12,960 nucleotides of DNA. Origin: Pseudomonadota bacterium (GTDB lineage Bacteria; Pseudomonadota; Alphaproteobacteria; Acetobacterales; Acetobacteraceae). The position numbers were made by a program, and so were the translations under genes. The first letter of the stretch is position 1. Every line of letters begins with the position of its first letter. Shown piece after piece: positions 1-7,281 of this stretch. The DNA is taken from positions 1-12,960 of the forward strand of contig JAKBCH010000048.1 in NCBI GenBank assembly GCA_021808055.1. The letters are read 5' to 3'. The notes beneath the pieces are model-generated. The model did no database searches. It was given only the letters and a program-made list of their open reading frames with translations, and was not told the origin of the DNA.

Positions 1-58
1 CAGCCTGCGGCTCGTCCAGAGTGTCGGCCTGCTTCTCGAAGATAAATTCGTTTTGCAT
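1..58 (-). CDS. Start of an unrecognised leftward gene (partial)
   Basis: On the minus strand an ATG at 58 opens a frame that stays open for 19 codons to the left edge. It begins MQNEFIFEKQ and is acidic. It starts 14 bases after the stop codon of the nuclease-like gene upstream, on the same strand, so the two could be co-transcribed. A GGGG run about 8 bases upstream is only a fair ribosome binding site and lies inside a GGGGCCCC palindrome. Too little is visible to name a family, and a chance open frame is possible. Confidence 0.4.
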   Translation of the reverse strand, partial: MQNEFIFEKQADTLDEPQA

Positions 59-72
59 GCTGGGGCCCCAGA

Positions 73-717
73 TCAATATTTGAAGGGAGTTTGCGGGAGT
101 TGCGTTTCCGTGGCTGGCGGCGGTGATGCTGCCGCCATCGATCCGAGCCAGGCAAGTGCGGCGGAGTTCCGGCGATGCTGGATCGTCTGCAAAGCCAGAT
201 GGAAAGTTTCGTGGTCGACACCAGGCATGCGTAGCCATGTCGTGCGGACAGCAATGCGATGGATCGGCGCGGGGCAGAAGAATGCCTGGCCGACGGAAAG
301 GCAGACGAAGGCGGCGATGTCGTAATCGTCTTTATCGTAACGGAACGTGCCGGCCTTGGAGTAGTAGAACCCTCTTTTCATCGCGAAGGAGCAGCGCTGG
401 CCGCTTGGCTTCGTGCGGGTTTTGACTTGGACGCGCAACATATCCACACCTGGCACGTCCGCAATCAAATCATAAGCAACTCCCGCCATCGCGGGTTGGG
501 CGGGGATGCCCCAACTCTGGAGGCGGGAGAGCACCAGGTTGGCACCGGCCTCACCGGTCAGGATCGCCGCCGAGGCGGCGTGCTTTGCCGTGGGGGTAGA
601 GGCTGGTGGCCAGCGGCGGGGCATGTCGTTGTCAACGACCGGCGTGCGGAACGGGCCCGCCGGAATAGGCTGGTAGGGCGGCCGTGATGGCGGCATAGTT
701 GGGTGAACCTGTTGCAT
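73..717 (-). CDS. PD-(D/E)XK nuclease-like protein, hypothetical
   Basis: The protein has about 214 residues. Counted from the upstream Met, residues 1-50 are proline-rich and probably disordered. Residues 57-155 then look like a small PD-(D/E)XK fold: GE at 59-60 in a helix, YDLIAD at 86-91 and VQVKT at 100-104 give the E...D...QxK pattern. They are followed by the aromatic/acidic stretch YDKDDYDIAAFV (131-142), common in group-I-intron-associated and Holliday-resolvase-like members. The C-terminal tail (from about 160) is unassigned. I prefer the ATG at 717 to the one at 729, because GGAG (727-724) sits 6 bases ahead of 717 and overlaps the upstream ATG. The family call rests on motif layout only; function (endonuclease, plasmid or phage maintenance, or inactive relative) is unknown. 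It is divergent from an XRE-type regulator. Confidence 0.6.
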   Translation of the reverse strand: MQQVHPTMPPSRPPYQPIPAGPFRTPVVDNDMPRRWPPASTPTAKHAASAAILTGEAGANLVLSRLQSWGIPAQPAMAGVAYDLIADVPGVDMLRVQVKTRTKPSGQRCSFAMKRGFYYSKAGTFRYDKDDYDIAAFVCLSVGQAFFCPAPIHRIAVRTTWLRMPGVDHETFHLALQTIQHRRNSAALAWLGSMAAASPPPATETQLPQTPFKY

Positions 718-836
718 TTTCTTCTCCATATAAATGCGGTGGGCCAGGCTGGGCCGCGCGCGGGAACGTGCGACTCAGCCGTTTCAGTGGTCATTTGGCT
801 CATGAACAACACAGTCGACCTGCAAGTGTTGTCTGG

Positions 837-850
837 AGTTTATATAAACT
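837..850. promoter_or_regulatory. 14-bp AT-rich perfect palindrome, possible operator/promoter
   Basis: AGTTTATATAAACT is a perfect 14-bp palindrome in the AT-rich gap (about 820-905) between the leftward nuclease-like gene and the rightward XRE regulator. It contains TATA-like sequence readable as a -10 element on either strand, though no convincing -35 box accompanies it. An operator for the neighbouring XRE protein is a reasonable inference. Chance occurrence in AT-rich DNA cannot be excluded. Confidence 0.35.
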
Positions 851-967
851 TTAAGTCGCAAAAAACTAACAAAAAGTCCGCATTTAAATATTAAAAGTTT
901 GTTATGTTGGTCTTGTCTAGTCTTGGCGTGGTTGGTGGGTTACAAAGTCACTCGATTGGAGTGATTG

Positions 968-1201
968 ATGATTAGCGGGGGACAACTACGCGCGGCGCGA
1001 GCATATGCAAGGATTTCGGCGGCTGAACTCGCCGAGATGGCAGGCGTCGCACGCACTACAGTTGTAAAGGCGGAGGCGGTAGACGGTTCGCCTTCGCTGA
1101 CGGTAACCAACTTGCGCTTATTGCAAGAGGCTCTTGAAAGAGTTGGGATTATTTTTAGCCCTGATGGGGCCGTCAATTTCAAGCCTTCTTCAAACGAGTA
1201 G
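968..1201 (+). CDS. Small XRE-family helix-turn-helix regulator
   Basis: A 77-residue protein that is essentially one Cro/C1-type helix-turn-helix domain. The pattern is QLRAARAYARISAAELAEMA (6-25) for helices 1-2, then GVARTTVVKAE (26-36) as the turn and recognition helix, then a leucine-rich helix (LRLLQEALERVG) and a short tail with SPDGAVNF. Such short stand-alone regulators (GVxFxxDG ending) are common on phages, plasmids and islands. The ATG at 968 is chosen over the TTG just before it because GGAG (958-961) is spaced 6 bases from it. It probably binds DNA as a dimer and may control itself or the divergent nuclease-like gene; this is inference from position. Its target is not visible. 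Confidence 0.75.
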   Translation: MISGGQLRAARAYARISAAELAEMAGVARTTVVKAEAVDGSPSLTVTNLRLLQEALERVGIIFSPDGAVNFKPSSNE

Positions 1202-1245
1202 GCAGCGCTGTCCCCTCCGAAGCCGGCAGGGGCGGTAAGCCACAG

Positions 1246-1575
1246 ATGCAGGGTGGACTTGCCTATGGAAGGCCGGCGTGGGTTCCCTTATTGGACGGCC
1301 AGGAACTGGTTAATCAGCAGCAGGCTTACGGCTGCTCGATCCTTATGAACGCCATCTTCCGGCCGCTCCTGACGTTGGTTGGCCTGGTATTTTCATCAGT
1401 GATTATGGCCGTTCTGGCCCAATTCGATGAGACCTTCGCCTTGGCCTTCTCAAACTCAGGCGTCGGTTGGCTTATCGACCCGTTCGCGATCATCGCTCTG
1501 CTTCTCTTCTATATCCACTACCAGGCGGCGGTTCGCTCTCTCCGGACCATCACTCTGCTGCCTGACGATTTCCTC
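1246..1575 (+). pseudogene. C-terminal fragment of a DotA/TraY-like conjugation membrane protein
   Basis: About 110 residues, with a polar start (GRPAWVPLLDGQELVNQQQA) followed by two strongly hydrophobic segments at about residues 32-60 and 73-96. The protein then switches abruptly to IS3 transposase sequence at residue 111. The composition and phrases such as LVNQQQAYGCSILMNAIFRP recall the C-terminal region of DotA/TraY proteins of IncI-like type IVB conjugation systems; this is recognition from memory, not a search. The frame is open upstream only to 1165, where it overlaps the XRE gene, so the N-terminal bulk (many hundreds of residues in the family) is missing. The ATG at 1246 has no clear ribosome binding site. 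A non-functional remnant of a transfer gene is most likely. Confidence 0.5.
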
Positions 1576-1996
1576 TCGGACACTTTTGGGGCCTGCCGCA
1601 AGTTCCGTATCCTGGCGGTGAACGACGATTGCTGCCGAGAAAATCTCAGCCTGACGGCCGATACCAGCATCTCGGGCACCCGTGTGGCCCGGGAACTGGA
1701 TGCCCTCGTCCGGATCTATGGGAAGCCCGCCTGCATCGTCTCCGACAACGGAACCGAGTTCACCAGCAAGGCCATTCTGAAATAGGCCAATGAGAACGGC
1801 GTCGAGTGGCACTTACATCGATCCCGGCAAGCCGCAGCAGAACGGCGACATCGAGAGCTTCAACGGAAGCCTGCGCGATGAATGCCTCAACGAAGAGATT
1901 TTTGGCATCCCGGCCGATGCCCGCCGCAAGCTGGCCCTGTGGCGTTACGACTACAACAACGTCAGGCCATACTCATCGCTCGGCAACCAACTGTGA
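1570..1996 (+). pseudogene. IS3-family transposase orfB remnant, multiply broken
   Basis: From about 1576 the reading frame matches the C-terminal half of an IS3-family (IS2-like) OrfB integrase core: SDTFGACRKFRILAV, then IVSDNGTEF with the second catalytic Asp. The first catalytic Asp would be the D just before the junction (DDFLSD, normally DFVSD). A TAG at 1783-1785 replaces the usual Trp after AILK. A one-base insertion in the T run near 1811-1812 then shifts the frame. The rest reads on in a +1 frame ([20 protein letters not shown], with the catalytic Glu) to SSLGNQL and a stop at 1996. The N-terminal half of OrfB, all of OrfA and the last residues (normally a TPEE/TPAEA-like end) are absent. 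It cannot make active transposase. Confidence 0.85.
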
Positions 1997-2080
1997 ACAA
2001 CTCAACTGTGGCACAAAATGCCGTTGGGCCGTCCACCCCAACAGAGATTAATAGAAAAATCAATGAAGGATGATGCTAGC

Positions 2081-2992
2081 CTACGCTTGGGCTGCATAAA
2101 CACTGAGGTGTTGGCGCAAGGTGGCCAGAAGTTCGTCGCGGGCAGTATCGCGTGAGCCATGCATCCAGGCGGCCGCGAGGGGGAGCCTCTGCAGAGTGCC
2201 GGTTTCAACGTTCAGCGGAATATAGCGCACGCCCTGCACAGCCATGCGCGAGGTCCAGCGCGGAACAATCGCGACGCCGAGTTGGGCGGCCACCAGATTG
2301 ACGATGGTCTGCTTTTCCTCGGCCAATTGGGCGACGCGGGCTTGCAGTCCGGCCTCGGCAAACAATTTCATTGTCAGGTCGTGGCTATGCGGACGGGAGC
2401 GGCGGTCAGGCGCGATTAACGGCTGGTTGGCCAGATCCTTGACAGAGACAGACGCCTTGTTTGCGAGTTCATGTCCTTCGGGGACGGCAACCACGGCAGT
2501 TTCGTGGAAAAGAAACATGAATTCGAGGTTCTTGTCAGCAATTTCAGGGGGGCGGACCAGGGCGAGGTCGAGGCTGCCTGATAGCAGACGAGGCAGAAGC
2601 CTCACACTCTTGTCCTCGACCAGTTGAACGGCAATGCCGGGGTGGGCTTCACGAAAATCATGCAGCAGAAGCGGGACGAGACCGGCCGAGGCGCTATCAA
2701 TGGCGCCAAGCCGGAATATTTTGGATTGTCTCCGCTCACGTCCGCGAAAAAATTTGTGAATGCGCTCTGCCTCGGCAAGCAACTTGCGCGCGTCGTCGAG
2801 CAATACCGCGCCATCGGCGGTAAGCTCTACGCTGCGTGTCGTTCGCGTGAGCAGGCGGGTTCCCAGGTCTTCCTCAAGCAAGCGGATGTTCCGCCCTAAT
2901 GCCGAAGGTTGCATGCCAAGGCGCTGGGCCGCATTGCTGAAATGCAGCTCTTCAGCGACTGCGAGAAAACAGCGGAGCTGATGCAGTTCCAT
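2081..2992 (-). CDS. LysR-type transcriptional regulator of the tartrate genes (TtuA-like)
   Basis: A 303-residue LysR-family protein, close to the family's usual length of about 300. Residues 1-60 form the winged helix-turn-helix ([20 protein letters not shown], then [21 protein letters not shown] and [10 protein letters not shown]). A linker helix follows, and residues about 90-295 form the periplasmic-binding-protein-like effector domain. The gene is divergent from ttdA, with 134 bp between the starts, the classic layout for a LysR activator controlling its neighbour. An AAGGAA Shine-Dalgarno lies about 10 bases before the ATG at 2992. A tartrate-type inducer is likely from context. The Agrobacterium vitis ttu cluster also carries a LysR regulator (TtuA), but orthology is not proven, so no symbol is given. 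No good terminator follows it; a weak GTTGGG/CCCAAC stem lies at 2023-2042. Confidence 0.85.
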   Translation of the reverse strand: MELHQLRCFLAVAEELHFSNAAQRLGMQPSALGRNIRLLEEDLGTRLLTRTTRSVELTADGAVLLDDARKLLAEAERIHKFFRGRERRQSKIFRLGAIDSASAGLVPLLLHDFREAHPGIAVQLVEDKSVRLLPRLLSGSLDLALVRPPEIADKNLEFMFLFHETAVVAVPEGHELANKASVSVKDLANQPLIAPDRRSRPHSHDLTMKLFAEAGLQARVAQLAEEKQTIVNLVAAQLGVAIVPRWTSRMAVQGVRYIPLNVETGTLQRLPLAAAWMHGSRDTARDELLATLRQHLSVYAAQA

Positions 2993-3003
2993 GGCATTGG
3001 TTC

Positions 3004-3032
3004 CTTCCGATTATTCTGTTTCTTTGTATAAT
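3004..3032 (+). promoter_or_regulatory. Probable ttdA promoter with -10 TATAAT
   Basis: A perfect -10 hexamer TATAAT lies at 3027-3032, about 95 bases before ttdA, with no good -35 box at the right distance (CTTCCG or TTCCGA is the best available). A consensus -10 with a poor -35 is typical of activator-dependent promoters and fits the divergent LysR gene. An interrupted dyad ATTAT-N13-ATAAT (3010-3014 and 3028-3032) overlaps the -10 and could be part of a LysR or autoregulatory site. The promoter is inferred by eye. Confidence 0.5.
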
Positions 3033-3126
3033 ACTCCGCTGTTTAAAGCGCCACACGCCAAAGATAGGTTCCTGGTCAGGGAAGAGCGCCGGTTCCGGTG
3101 CGCGGCCATAACCAAGGAGGACCAGC

Positions 3127-4026
3127 ATGGCAGAAGAAACGTCCGTTGCGGTCATGACGGATGTCATGACCAAATTTACCGCCTACATCGGCAAGCGCCT
3201 GCCAACTGACGTAAAAGCGAAGCTCGCGGAGCTCAGGGCCAGGGAAACTAATGATATGGCCAATGTGATCTATGACTCGATGGCCGCCAATCAGGAGGCA
3301 GCTGACAAGTTGAACCGCCCGAGCTGCCAGGATACTGGTGTTATCCAATATTTTGTCACGGCCGGCGCTAAATTTCCCTTGTTGGGGGCGTTGGAAGGCG
3401 TTTTGCGGGACGCGACGCTGGGCGCCACCAAGCTGGGCCCCCTGCGGCATAATGCAGTCGAAGCCTTTGATGAGAAGAACACGGGTACCAACACCGGCTC
3501 ACGCATTCCCTGGCTGGACTGGGAGATTGTACCCGACGATGACGGGGTCACCATTGATGTTTATATGGCCGGTGGAGGTTGCACTCTGCCTGGCGCATCA
3601 ACCGTGCTGATGCCGGGCCAGGGTTACGAGGGTGTGGTCGATTTCGTGTTTGATGTCATCACCTCGCGCGGCGTCAATGCCTGTCCGCCGTTGCTGGTTG
3701 GCGTGGGTGTCTCAACCGCGGCGGAGACGGCTGCGCGGCTTTCGAAGAAGGCCATTTTGCGCCCCATCGGCAGTCATCACGAGAATCCAAAGGCGGCCAC
3801 GATGGAGACGCTGCTGGAAGAAGGGTTGAATGAATTGGGGATTGGCCCGCAGGGCCTTACAGGCAGCAGCAGCGTCATGGGCGTGAACATCGAATCTTCG
3901 GCACGCCACCCATCCACGATCGGTGTCGCCGTCTCGACCGGATGCTGGGCGCACCGGCGCGGGCGCATCCGCTTCAAAGCAGATATGTCCTACGAAATTC
4001 TCTCCCATGAAGGGGTTATCCTGTGA
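3127..4026 (+). CDS. ttdA: L(+)-tartrate dehydratase alpha subunit
   Basis: A 299-residue protein of the class I fumarase/tartrate dehydratase alpha family (E. coli TtdA is about 303). With TtdB it would dehydrate L-tartrate to oxaloacetate in the cytoplasm, using an oxygen-sensitive [4Fe-4S] cluster. The three expected cluster cysteines are visible: C67 in SCQDTG, C186 in NACPP and C273 in TGCWAHRRG. Their spacing equals that of the E. coli ligands, shifted by four residues. Other family motifs are [10 protein letters not shown] (119-129), AGGGCTLPG (148-156) and [10 protein letters not shown] (214-223). A strong AAGGAGG (3114-3120) sits 6 bases before the ATG. The gene overlaps ttdB by 4 bases, and the LysR gene is divergent. 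A two-subunit class I fumarase or related hydratase is the alternative; the ttu neighbours favour tartrate. Confidence 0.9.
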   Translation: MAEETSVAVMTDVMTKFTAYIGKRLPTDVKAKLAELRARETNDMANVIYDSMAANQEAADKLNRPSCQDTGVIQYFVTAGAKFPLLGALEGVLRDATLGATKLGPLRHNAVEAFDEKNTGTNTGSRIPWLDWEIVPDDDGVTIDVYMAGGGCTLPGASTVLMPGQGYEGVVDFVFDVITSRGVNACPPLLVGVGVSTAAETAARLSKKAILRPIGSHHENPKAATMETLLEEGLNELGIGPQGLTGSSSVMGVNIESSARHPSTIGVAVSTGCWAHRRGRIRFKADMSYEILSHEGVIL

Positions 4027-4631
4027 AAAAACTGCTTACCACTCCCATCAAGGATGAAGATCTGGCCGGCCTTGAGGTGGGAGATATTGTTTATCTGACC
4101 GGCCGGTTGGTGACGTGCCGCGATGTTGCCCATCGCCGCCTGATTGAGCAGGGGCGGCCTCTACCTGTTGACCTTAAGGGAGGCGCCATTTTCCATGCGG
4201 GGCCGATCGTCCGGCAAGATGAGGCTGGTGGCTTTGAGATGGTCTCGATCGGTCCGACAACCAGCATGCGCATGGAGAAATTCGAGAAGCAGTTCATCAA
4301 GGAAACCGGCGTCAAGCTGGTGATTGGCAAGGGCGGCATGGGGGCGGAGACGGCAGAGGGCTGCGCTGAGTACAAGGCCGTGCATGCGGTGTTCCCCGGC
4401 GGTTGCGCTGTTCTGGCCGCGACCAAGGTGGAGCGGATCGAAGGTGCGGAGTGGCGCGATCTGGGTATGCCGGAGACCATGTGGATCAATCAGGTGAATG
4501 AATTTGGGCCGTTGATCATTTCCATCGACACGAAGGGCAATAATCTGTTCGAGCAGAATAAGGCCCGCTTCAATGCGCGGCGAAGGCCGATTGCCGAGAA
4601 GATCAAGGCTCAGGTTGGTTTTATTACTTAA
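4023..4631 (+). CDS. ttdB: L(+)-tartrate dehydratase beta subunit
   Basis: A 202-residue protein, matching TtdB (about 201) and the C-terminal domain of single-chain class I fumarases. It pairs with TtdA to complete the active site. Visible family motifs are [20 protein letters not shown] (21-40), IFHAGPIV (56-63), IGPTTSMRM (76-84, substrate-binding loop), GKGGMG (102-107) and [10 protein letters not shown] (124-133). It starts with GTG at 4023 inside the stop of ttdA (GTGA overlap), with AAGGGG about 7 bases upstream, so translation is probably coupled to ttdA and gives equal amounts of both subunits. No T-tailed terminator follows it; read-through into ttuB across the 201-bp gap is possible. 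Confidence 0.9.
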   Translation: MKKLLTTPIKDEDLAGLEVGDIVYLTGRLVTCRDVAHRRLIEQGRPLPVDLKGGAIFHAGPIVRQDEAGGFEMVSIGPTTSMRMEKFEKQFIKETGVKLVIGKGGMGAETAEGCAEYKAVHAVFPGGCAVLAATKVERIEGAEWRDLGMPETMWINQVNEFGPLIISIDTKGNNLFEQNKARFNARRRPIAEKIKAQVGFIT

Positions 4632-4721
4632 ACCGCAAATGGGATGGGCCTTCTTGCCGGATTGGCTCTTCCTGCGCGGGCATCCATATTGCCGGTGATG
4701 GCGGCATCTGGAAGAATTATT

Positions 4722-4743
4722 TCATTTTTTTATATAAAAATGA
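4722..4743. promoter_or_regulatory. AT-rich dyad upstream of ttuB, candidate -10 region
   Basis: TCATTTTT (4722-4729) and AAAAATGA (4736-4743) are perfect inverted 8-mers separated by 6 bases. The centre reads TATATA/TATAAA, which could be the -10 of a promoter for ttuBCDE. No convincing -35 hexamer precedes it, so an activator would be needed. This is the most AT-rich stretch in the ttdB-ttuB gap and lies just ahead of a second inverted repeat. Confidence 0.4.
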
Positions 4744-4746
4744 GCG

Positions 4747-4776
4747 GATTAATGCAGCATTGAACCGGCATTAATC
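4747..4776. promoter_or_regulatory. GATTAATGC-N12-GCATTAATC inverted repeat, probable operator
   Basis: Two perfect 9-bp arms lie 21 bp centre to centre, two helical turns apart, 57-86 bases before the ttuB start. A third related half-site, GCATTGA (4757-4763), forms the tight dyad AATGC-A-GCATT with the left arm. Three half-sites on one face of the helix are typical of a regulator operator such as a LysR recognition plus activation site. If the TATATA upstream is the -10, the repeat would overlap the start of the transcript. It could instead be an mRNA stem. Which protein binds is not shown. Confidence 0.5.
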
Positions 4777-4832
4777 TGCCCGGAATTCCAAGGTGCAGGC
4801 ACGCCGGAAAAACTGAAAACAGGAGTCGTCCA

Positions 4833-6143
4833 ATGACAAAGGAAATAGAAACACGTACGTTGCGCCGTATAAGTTTTCGCATCGTCCCCTTCATCATGTT
4901 GCTTTACTTCATTGCTTTCCTCGACAGGATCAATGTGGGATTTGCTTCGCTAACCATGAACAAGGATCTCGGATTCACGGCCTCGATCCTAGGATTCGGA
5001 TCCGGTTTGTTTTTTCTGGGGTATTTTTTGTTCGAAGTGCCATCGAATCTGATTCTCGAAAAAATTGGCGCGCGTATATGGATCGCACGTGTCATGCTTA
5101 CCTGGGGCGTGCTGGCTGGTGCGTGCGCCTTTGTTAAAGGGGCGGATAGTTTCTACATTATGCGTTTCCTGTTGGGCGCAGCGGAAGCTGGGTTTTTTCC
5201 GGGAATCATTCTGTATTTAAGCTATTGGTTTCCTGCCAACCATAGGGCGTTCGTTACCTCGTTCTTCATGGCGGCGGTGCCTCTTTCCACAGCCATCGGG
5301 TCGCCGATTTCGGCTTATCTTCTTCAGATGAATGGAATTTTCGGCTTGGCGGGCTGGCAGTGGTTGTTCATTTCTGAAGCGTTGCCTGCAATTATTCTGG
5401 GTGTGGCGGTTTTGTACGTGATGACAGATCGCCCCGAACACGCAACTTGGCTCAAGGATGATGAACGTGCCTGGCTTGTGAACACCATGAACGAGGAGAT
5501 GGCACGCAAGGCGGGATATGCCGAACATAGCGTGATCCGTGGCCTTGCCGACCCGCGCGTGCTTATTCTTTCACTTATTTATTTTGGGACGTCGGCCGGT
5601 CTCTACACGCTGGGCATCTGGGCTCCGCAGATCATCAAGCACCTTGGTGTTTCAACGGTAATGAATGGCTGGCTGAACTCCATCCCCGCGATTATTTCGA
5701 TGGTTGCCATGATCTGGTGGTCGCGCCACTCCGACCGCACAGGTGAGCGCGTGTGGCATGTGATCATTGCCTGCCTGGTGGGGGCTGTTGGGCTCGTGCT
5801 GGCTGGAAATGCCACGAGTGTTGCCGCGGTTATTCTGGCACTTTGCCTGGTCAATGTTGGCATCAGCTGCTCCAAGCCGCCGCTCTGGTCCATGCCGACG
5901 ATGTTTCTCTCCGGCTCTGCCGCGGCCGCGGGTACGGCGACTATCAATTCAATTGGTAATCTGGGCGGCTTTGTAGGGCCGAGCATGATCGGCTGGCTGA
6001 AAGATATGACCGGCAGCTTCACGGGCGGCCTGTATTTCGTGGCCGGCCTGCTTGCGGTTTCTGCAGCCGGAACCTTGCTATTGTCGCGTTTTCAACATGC
6101 GCCTCAGCCGGCGGCCGTTAAGGCCGTGGCCGAGACACATTGA
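4833..6143 (+). CDS. ttuB: MFS tartrate transporter, anion:cation symporter family
   Basis: A 436-residue inner-membrane transporter with about 12 hydrophobic segments, the normal size for the ACS branch of the major facilitator superfamily. Signature motifs are present: LDRINVGFA (30-38) at the end of helix 1, GYFLFEVPSNLILEKIGAR (63-81) for helix 2 and loop 2-3, RFLLGAAEAGFFPG (111-124) in helix 4, and GWQWLFISEALPAI (174-187) leading into helix 6. A charged central loop follows (about 198-245). ACS members carry tartrate, phthalate, glucarate and similar organic anions with protons. The tartrate role is inferred from the ttdAB and ttuCDE neighbours and the match in order to A. vitis ttuBCDE. 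AGGAG (4821-4825) lies 7 bases before the ATG. The next gene starts 19 bases after its stop, so it is the first gene of a ttuBCDE operon. Confidence 0.85.
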   Translation: MTKEIETRTLRRISFRIVPFIMLLYFIAFLDRINVGFASLTMNKDLGFTASILGFGSGLFFLGYFLFEVPSNLILEKIGARIWIARVMLTWGVLAGACAFVKGADSFYIMRFLLGAAEAGFFPGIILYLSYWFPANHRAFVTSFFMAAVPLSTAIGSPISAYLLQMNGIFGLAGWQWLFISEALPAIILGVAVLYVMTDRPEHATWLKDDERAWLVNTMNEEMARKAGYAEHSVIRGLADPRVLILSLIYFGTSAGLYTLGIWAPQIIKHLGVSTVMNGWLNSIPAIISMVAMIWWSRHSDRTGERVWHVIIACLVGAVGLVLAGNATSVAAVILALCLVNVGISCSKPPLWSMPTMFLSGSAAAAGTATINSIGNLGGFVGPSMIGWLKDMTGSFTGGLYFVAGLLAVSAAGTLLLSRFQHAPQPAAVKAVAETH

Positions 6144-6162
6144 TCCTGGGAGTCATCGTCCA

Positions 6163-7236
6163 ATGCGTAGTTATAAAATTGCCGCCATTCCTGCCGACGG
6201 TATCGGCCAGGAAGTTATCGATGCCGGGCTTGAAGTTCTCGCCGCGCTCGCCGCACATGATGGCGGGTTTACCCTCGCGGCGGCGCGTTTTGACTGGGGG
6301 TCTGATTACTACAGGAAGCATGGTGTGATGATGCCCGCAAATGGCCGCGAAATTCTTAAAGATTTTGATGCCATCTACTTCGGTGCGGTGGGCGCGCCTG
6401 ATGTGCCTGACCATGTGACGCTGTGGGGATTGCGGCTCGCCATCTGCCAACCGTTTGACCAATATGCCAATGTCCGCCCAACGCGCATTCTGCCCGGGAT
6501 CAAGAGCCCGCTTGCCGGGGTGGGGGCGGCGGATCTTGATTGGGTTATCGTGCGGGAAAATTCCGAGGGCGAATATGCAGGGCAGGGAGGGCGCTCGCAT
6601 CGCGGTCTGCCCGAGGAGGTGGCAACCGAGGTTGCCATTTTCACCCGTGCTGGTGTTACCCGCATCATGCGCTTTGCATTTGAGATGGCGCGCTCACGCC
6701 CGCGCAAGCTGCTGACTGTGGTTACCAAATCGAATGCACAGCGGCATGGAATGGTGATGTGGGACGAGATCGCGGCTGAAGTGGCTTTGGAGTTCCCAGA
6801 TGTGACGTGGGACAAGATGCTGGTCGATGCCATGACCATGCGCATGACGCTGCGGCCTGGGACGCTCGACACCATTGTCGCGACGAACCTGCATGCTGAT
6901 ATTCTATCGGACCTTGCGGCGGCGCTGGCTGGATCGCTGGGGATCGCGCCGACCGCCAACCTCAATCCCGAGCGGCGCTTTCCGTCGATGTTTGAGCCCA
7001 TTCACGGCTCAGCGTTTGATATCACGGGCAAGGGCATCGCCAATCCCATAGGCACATTCTGGAGCGCTTGCATGATGCTGGAGCATCTGGGCGAACAGGC
7101 AGCAGCGCAGCGCCTGATGGGGGCGGTTGAGCATGTCACCGCCAGCCCGGCTCTGCACACGCCCGATCTGGGTGGACAGGCGACCACCCGGCAGGTGACC
7201 GATGCGGTCATCGCGGCCATCAGGTCGATGCCATAA
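6163..7236 (+). CDS. ttuC: Tartrate dehydrogenase/decarboxylase, isopropylmalate-dehydrogenase family
   Basis: A 357-residue NAD- and divalent-metal-dependent enzyme of the beta-decarboxylating dehydrogenase family (tartrate dehydrogenases have about 360). Known TDH enzymes oxidise L-tartrate to oxaloglycolate, convert meso-tartrate to D-glycerate plus CO2, and decarboxylate D-malate. Visible motifs: IPADGIGQEV (9-18), substrate arginines in WGLRL (R91), NVRPTR (R105) and VRENSEGEY (R131), catalytic Lys in VTKSN (K189), metal Asp in VDAMT (D222) and LHADILSD (D246, D250), and the NAD-site stretch EPIHGSAFDITGKGIANP (278-295). The frame is open upstream to 6052 inside ttuB, but the ATG at 6163 has GGGAG upstream and starts the family's conserved N-terminus. 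D-malate dehydrogenase is the main alternative, since the two activities overlap in this family. Confidence 0.88.
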   Translation: MRSYKIAAIPADGIGQEVIDAGLEVLAALAAHDGGFTLAAARFDWGSDYYRKHGVMMPANGREILKDFDAIYFGAVGAPDVPDHVTLWGLRLAICQPFDQYANVRPTRILPGIKSPLAGVGAADLDWVIVRENSEGEYAGQGGRSHRGLPEEVATEVAIFTRAGVTRIMRFAFEMARSRPRKLLTVVTKSNAQRHGMVMWDEIAAEVALEFPDVTWDKMLVDAMTMRMTLRPGTLDTIVATNLHADILSDLAAALAGSLGIAPTANLNPERRFPSMFEPIHGSAFDITGKGIANPIGTFWSACMMLEHLGEQAAAQRLMGAVEHVTASPALHTPDLGGQATTRQVTDAVIAAIRSMP

Positions 7237-7281
7237 GCCGCACAGCCCCGGGCTGTTAACGACTAATCAAGAGGCTGAACA

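Noticed and set aside
259..687. 142-codon plus-strand frame
   Set aside because: Overlaps the nuclease-like gene on the opposite strand; the minus-strand frame has the fold motifs and a good ribosome binding site, this one has neither.
4690..4706. TGCCG-N7-CGGCA stem after ttdB as a terminator
   Set aside because: The stem is only 5 bp and the nearest T run begins almost 20 bases later.
6052..6162. N-terminal extension of ttuC to an upstream ATG
   Set aside because: It lies inside the end of ttuB, encodes Arg/Pro-rich sequence unlike the family, and the ATG at 6163 has a Shine-Dalgarno and starts the conserved region.
6375..7001. 208-codon minus-strand frame
   Set aside because: Antisense to ttuC, no family features, no ribosome binding site of note.
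7242..7256. ACAGCCC-C-GGGCTGT stem between ttuC and ttuD as a terminator
   Set aside because: Almost no loop and no T run; more likely a minor stem within the operon leader of ttuD, or chance.
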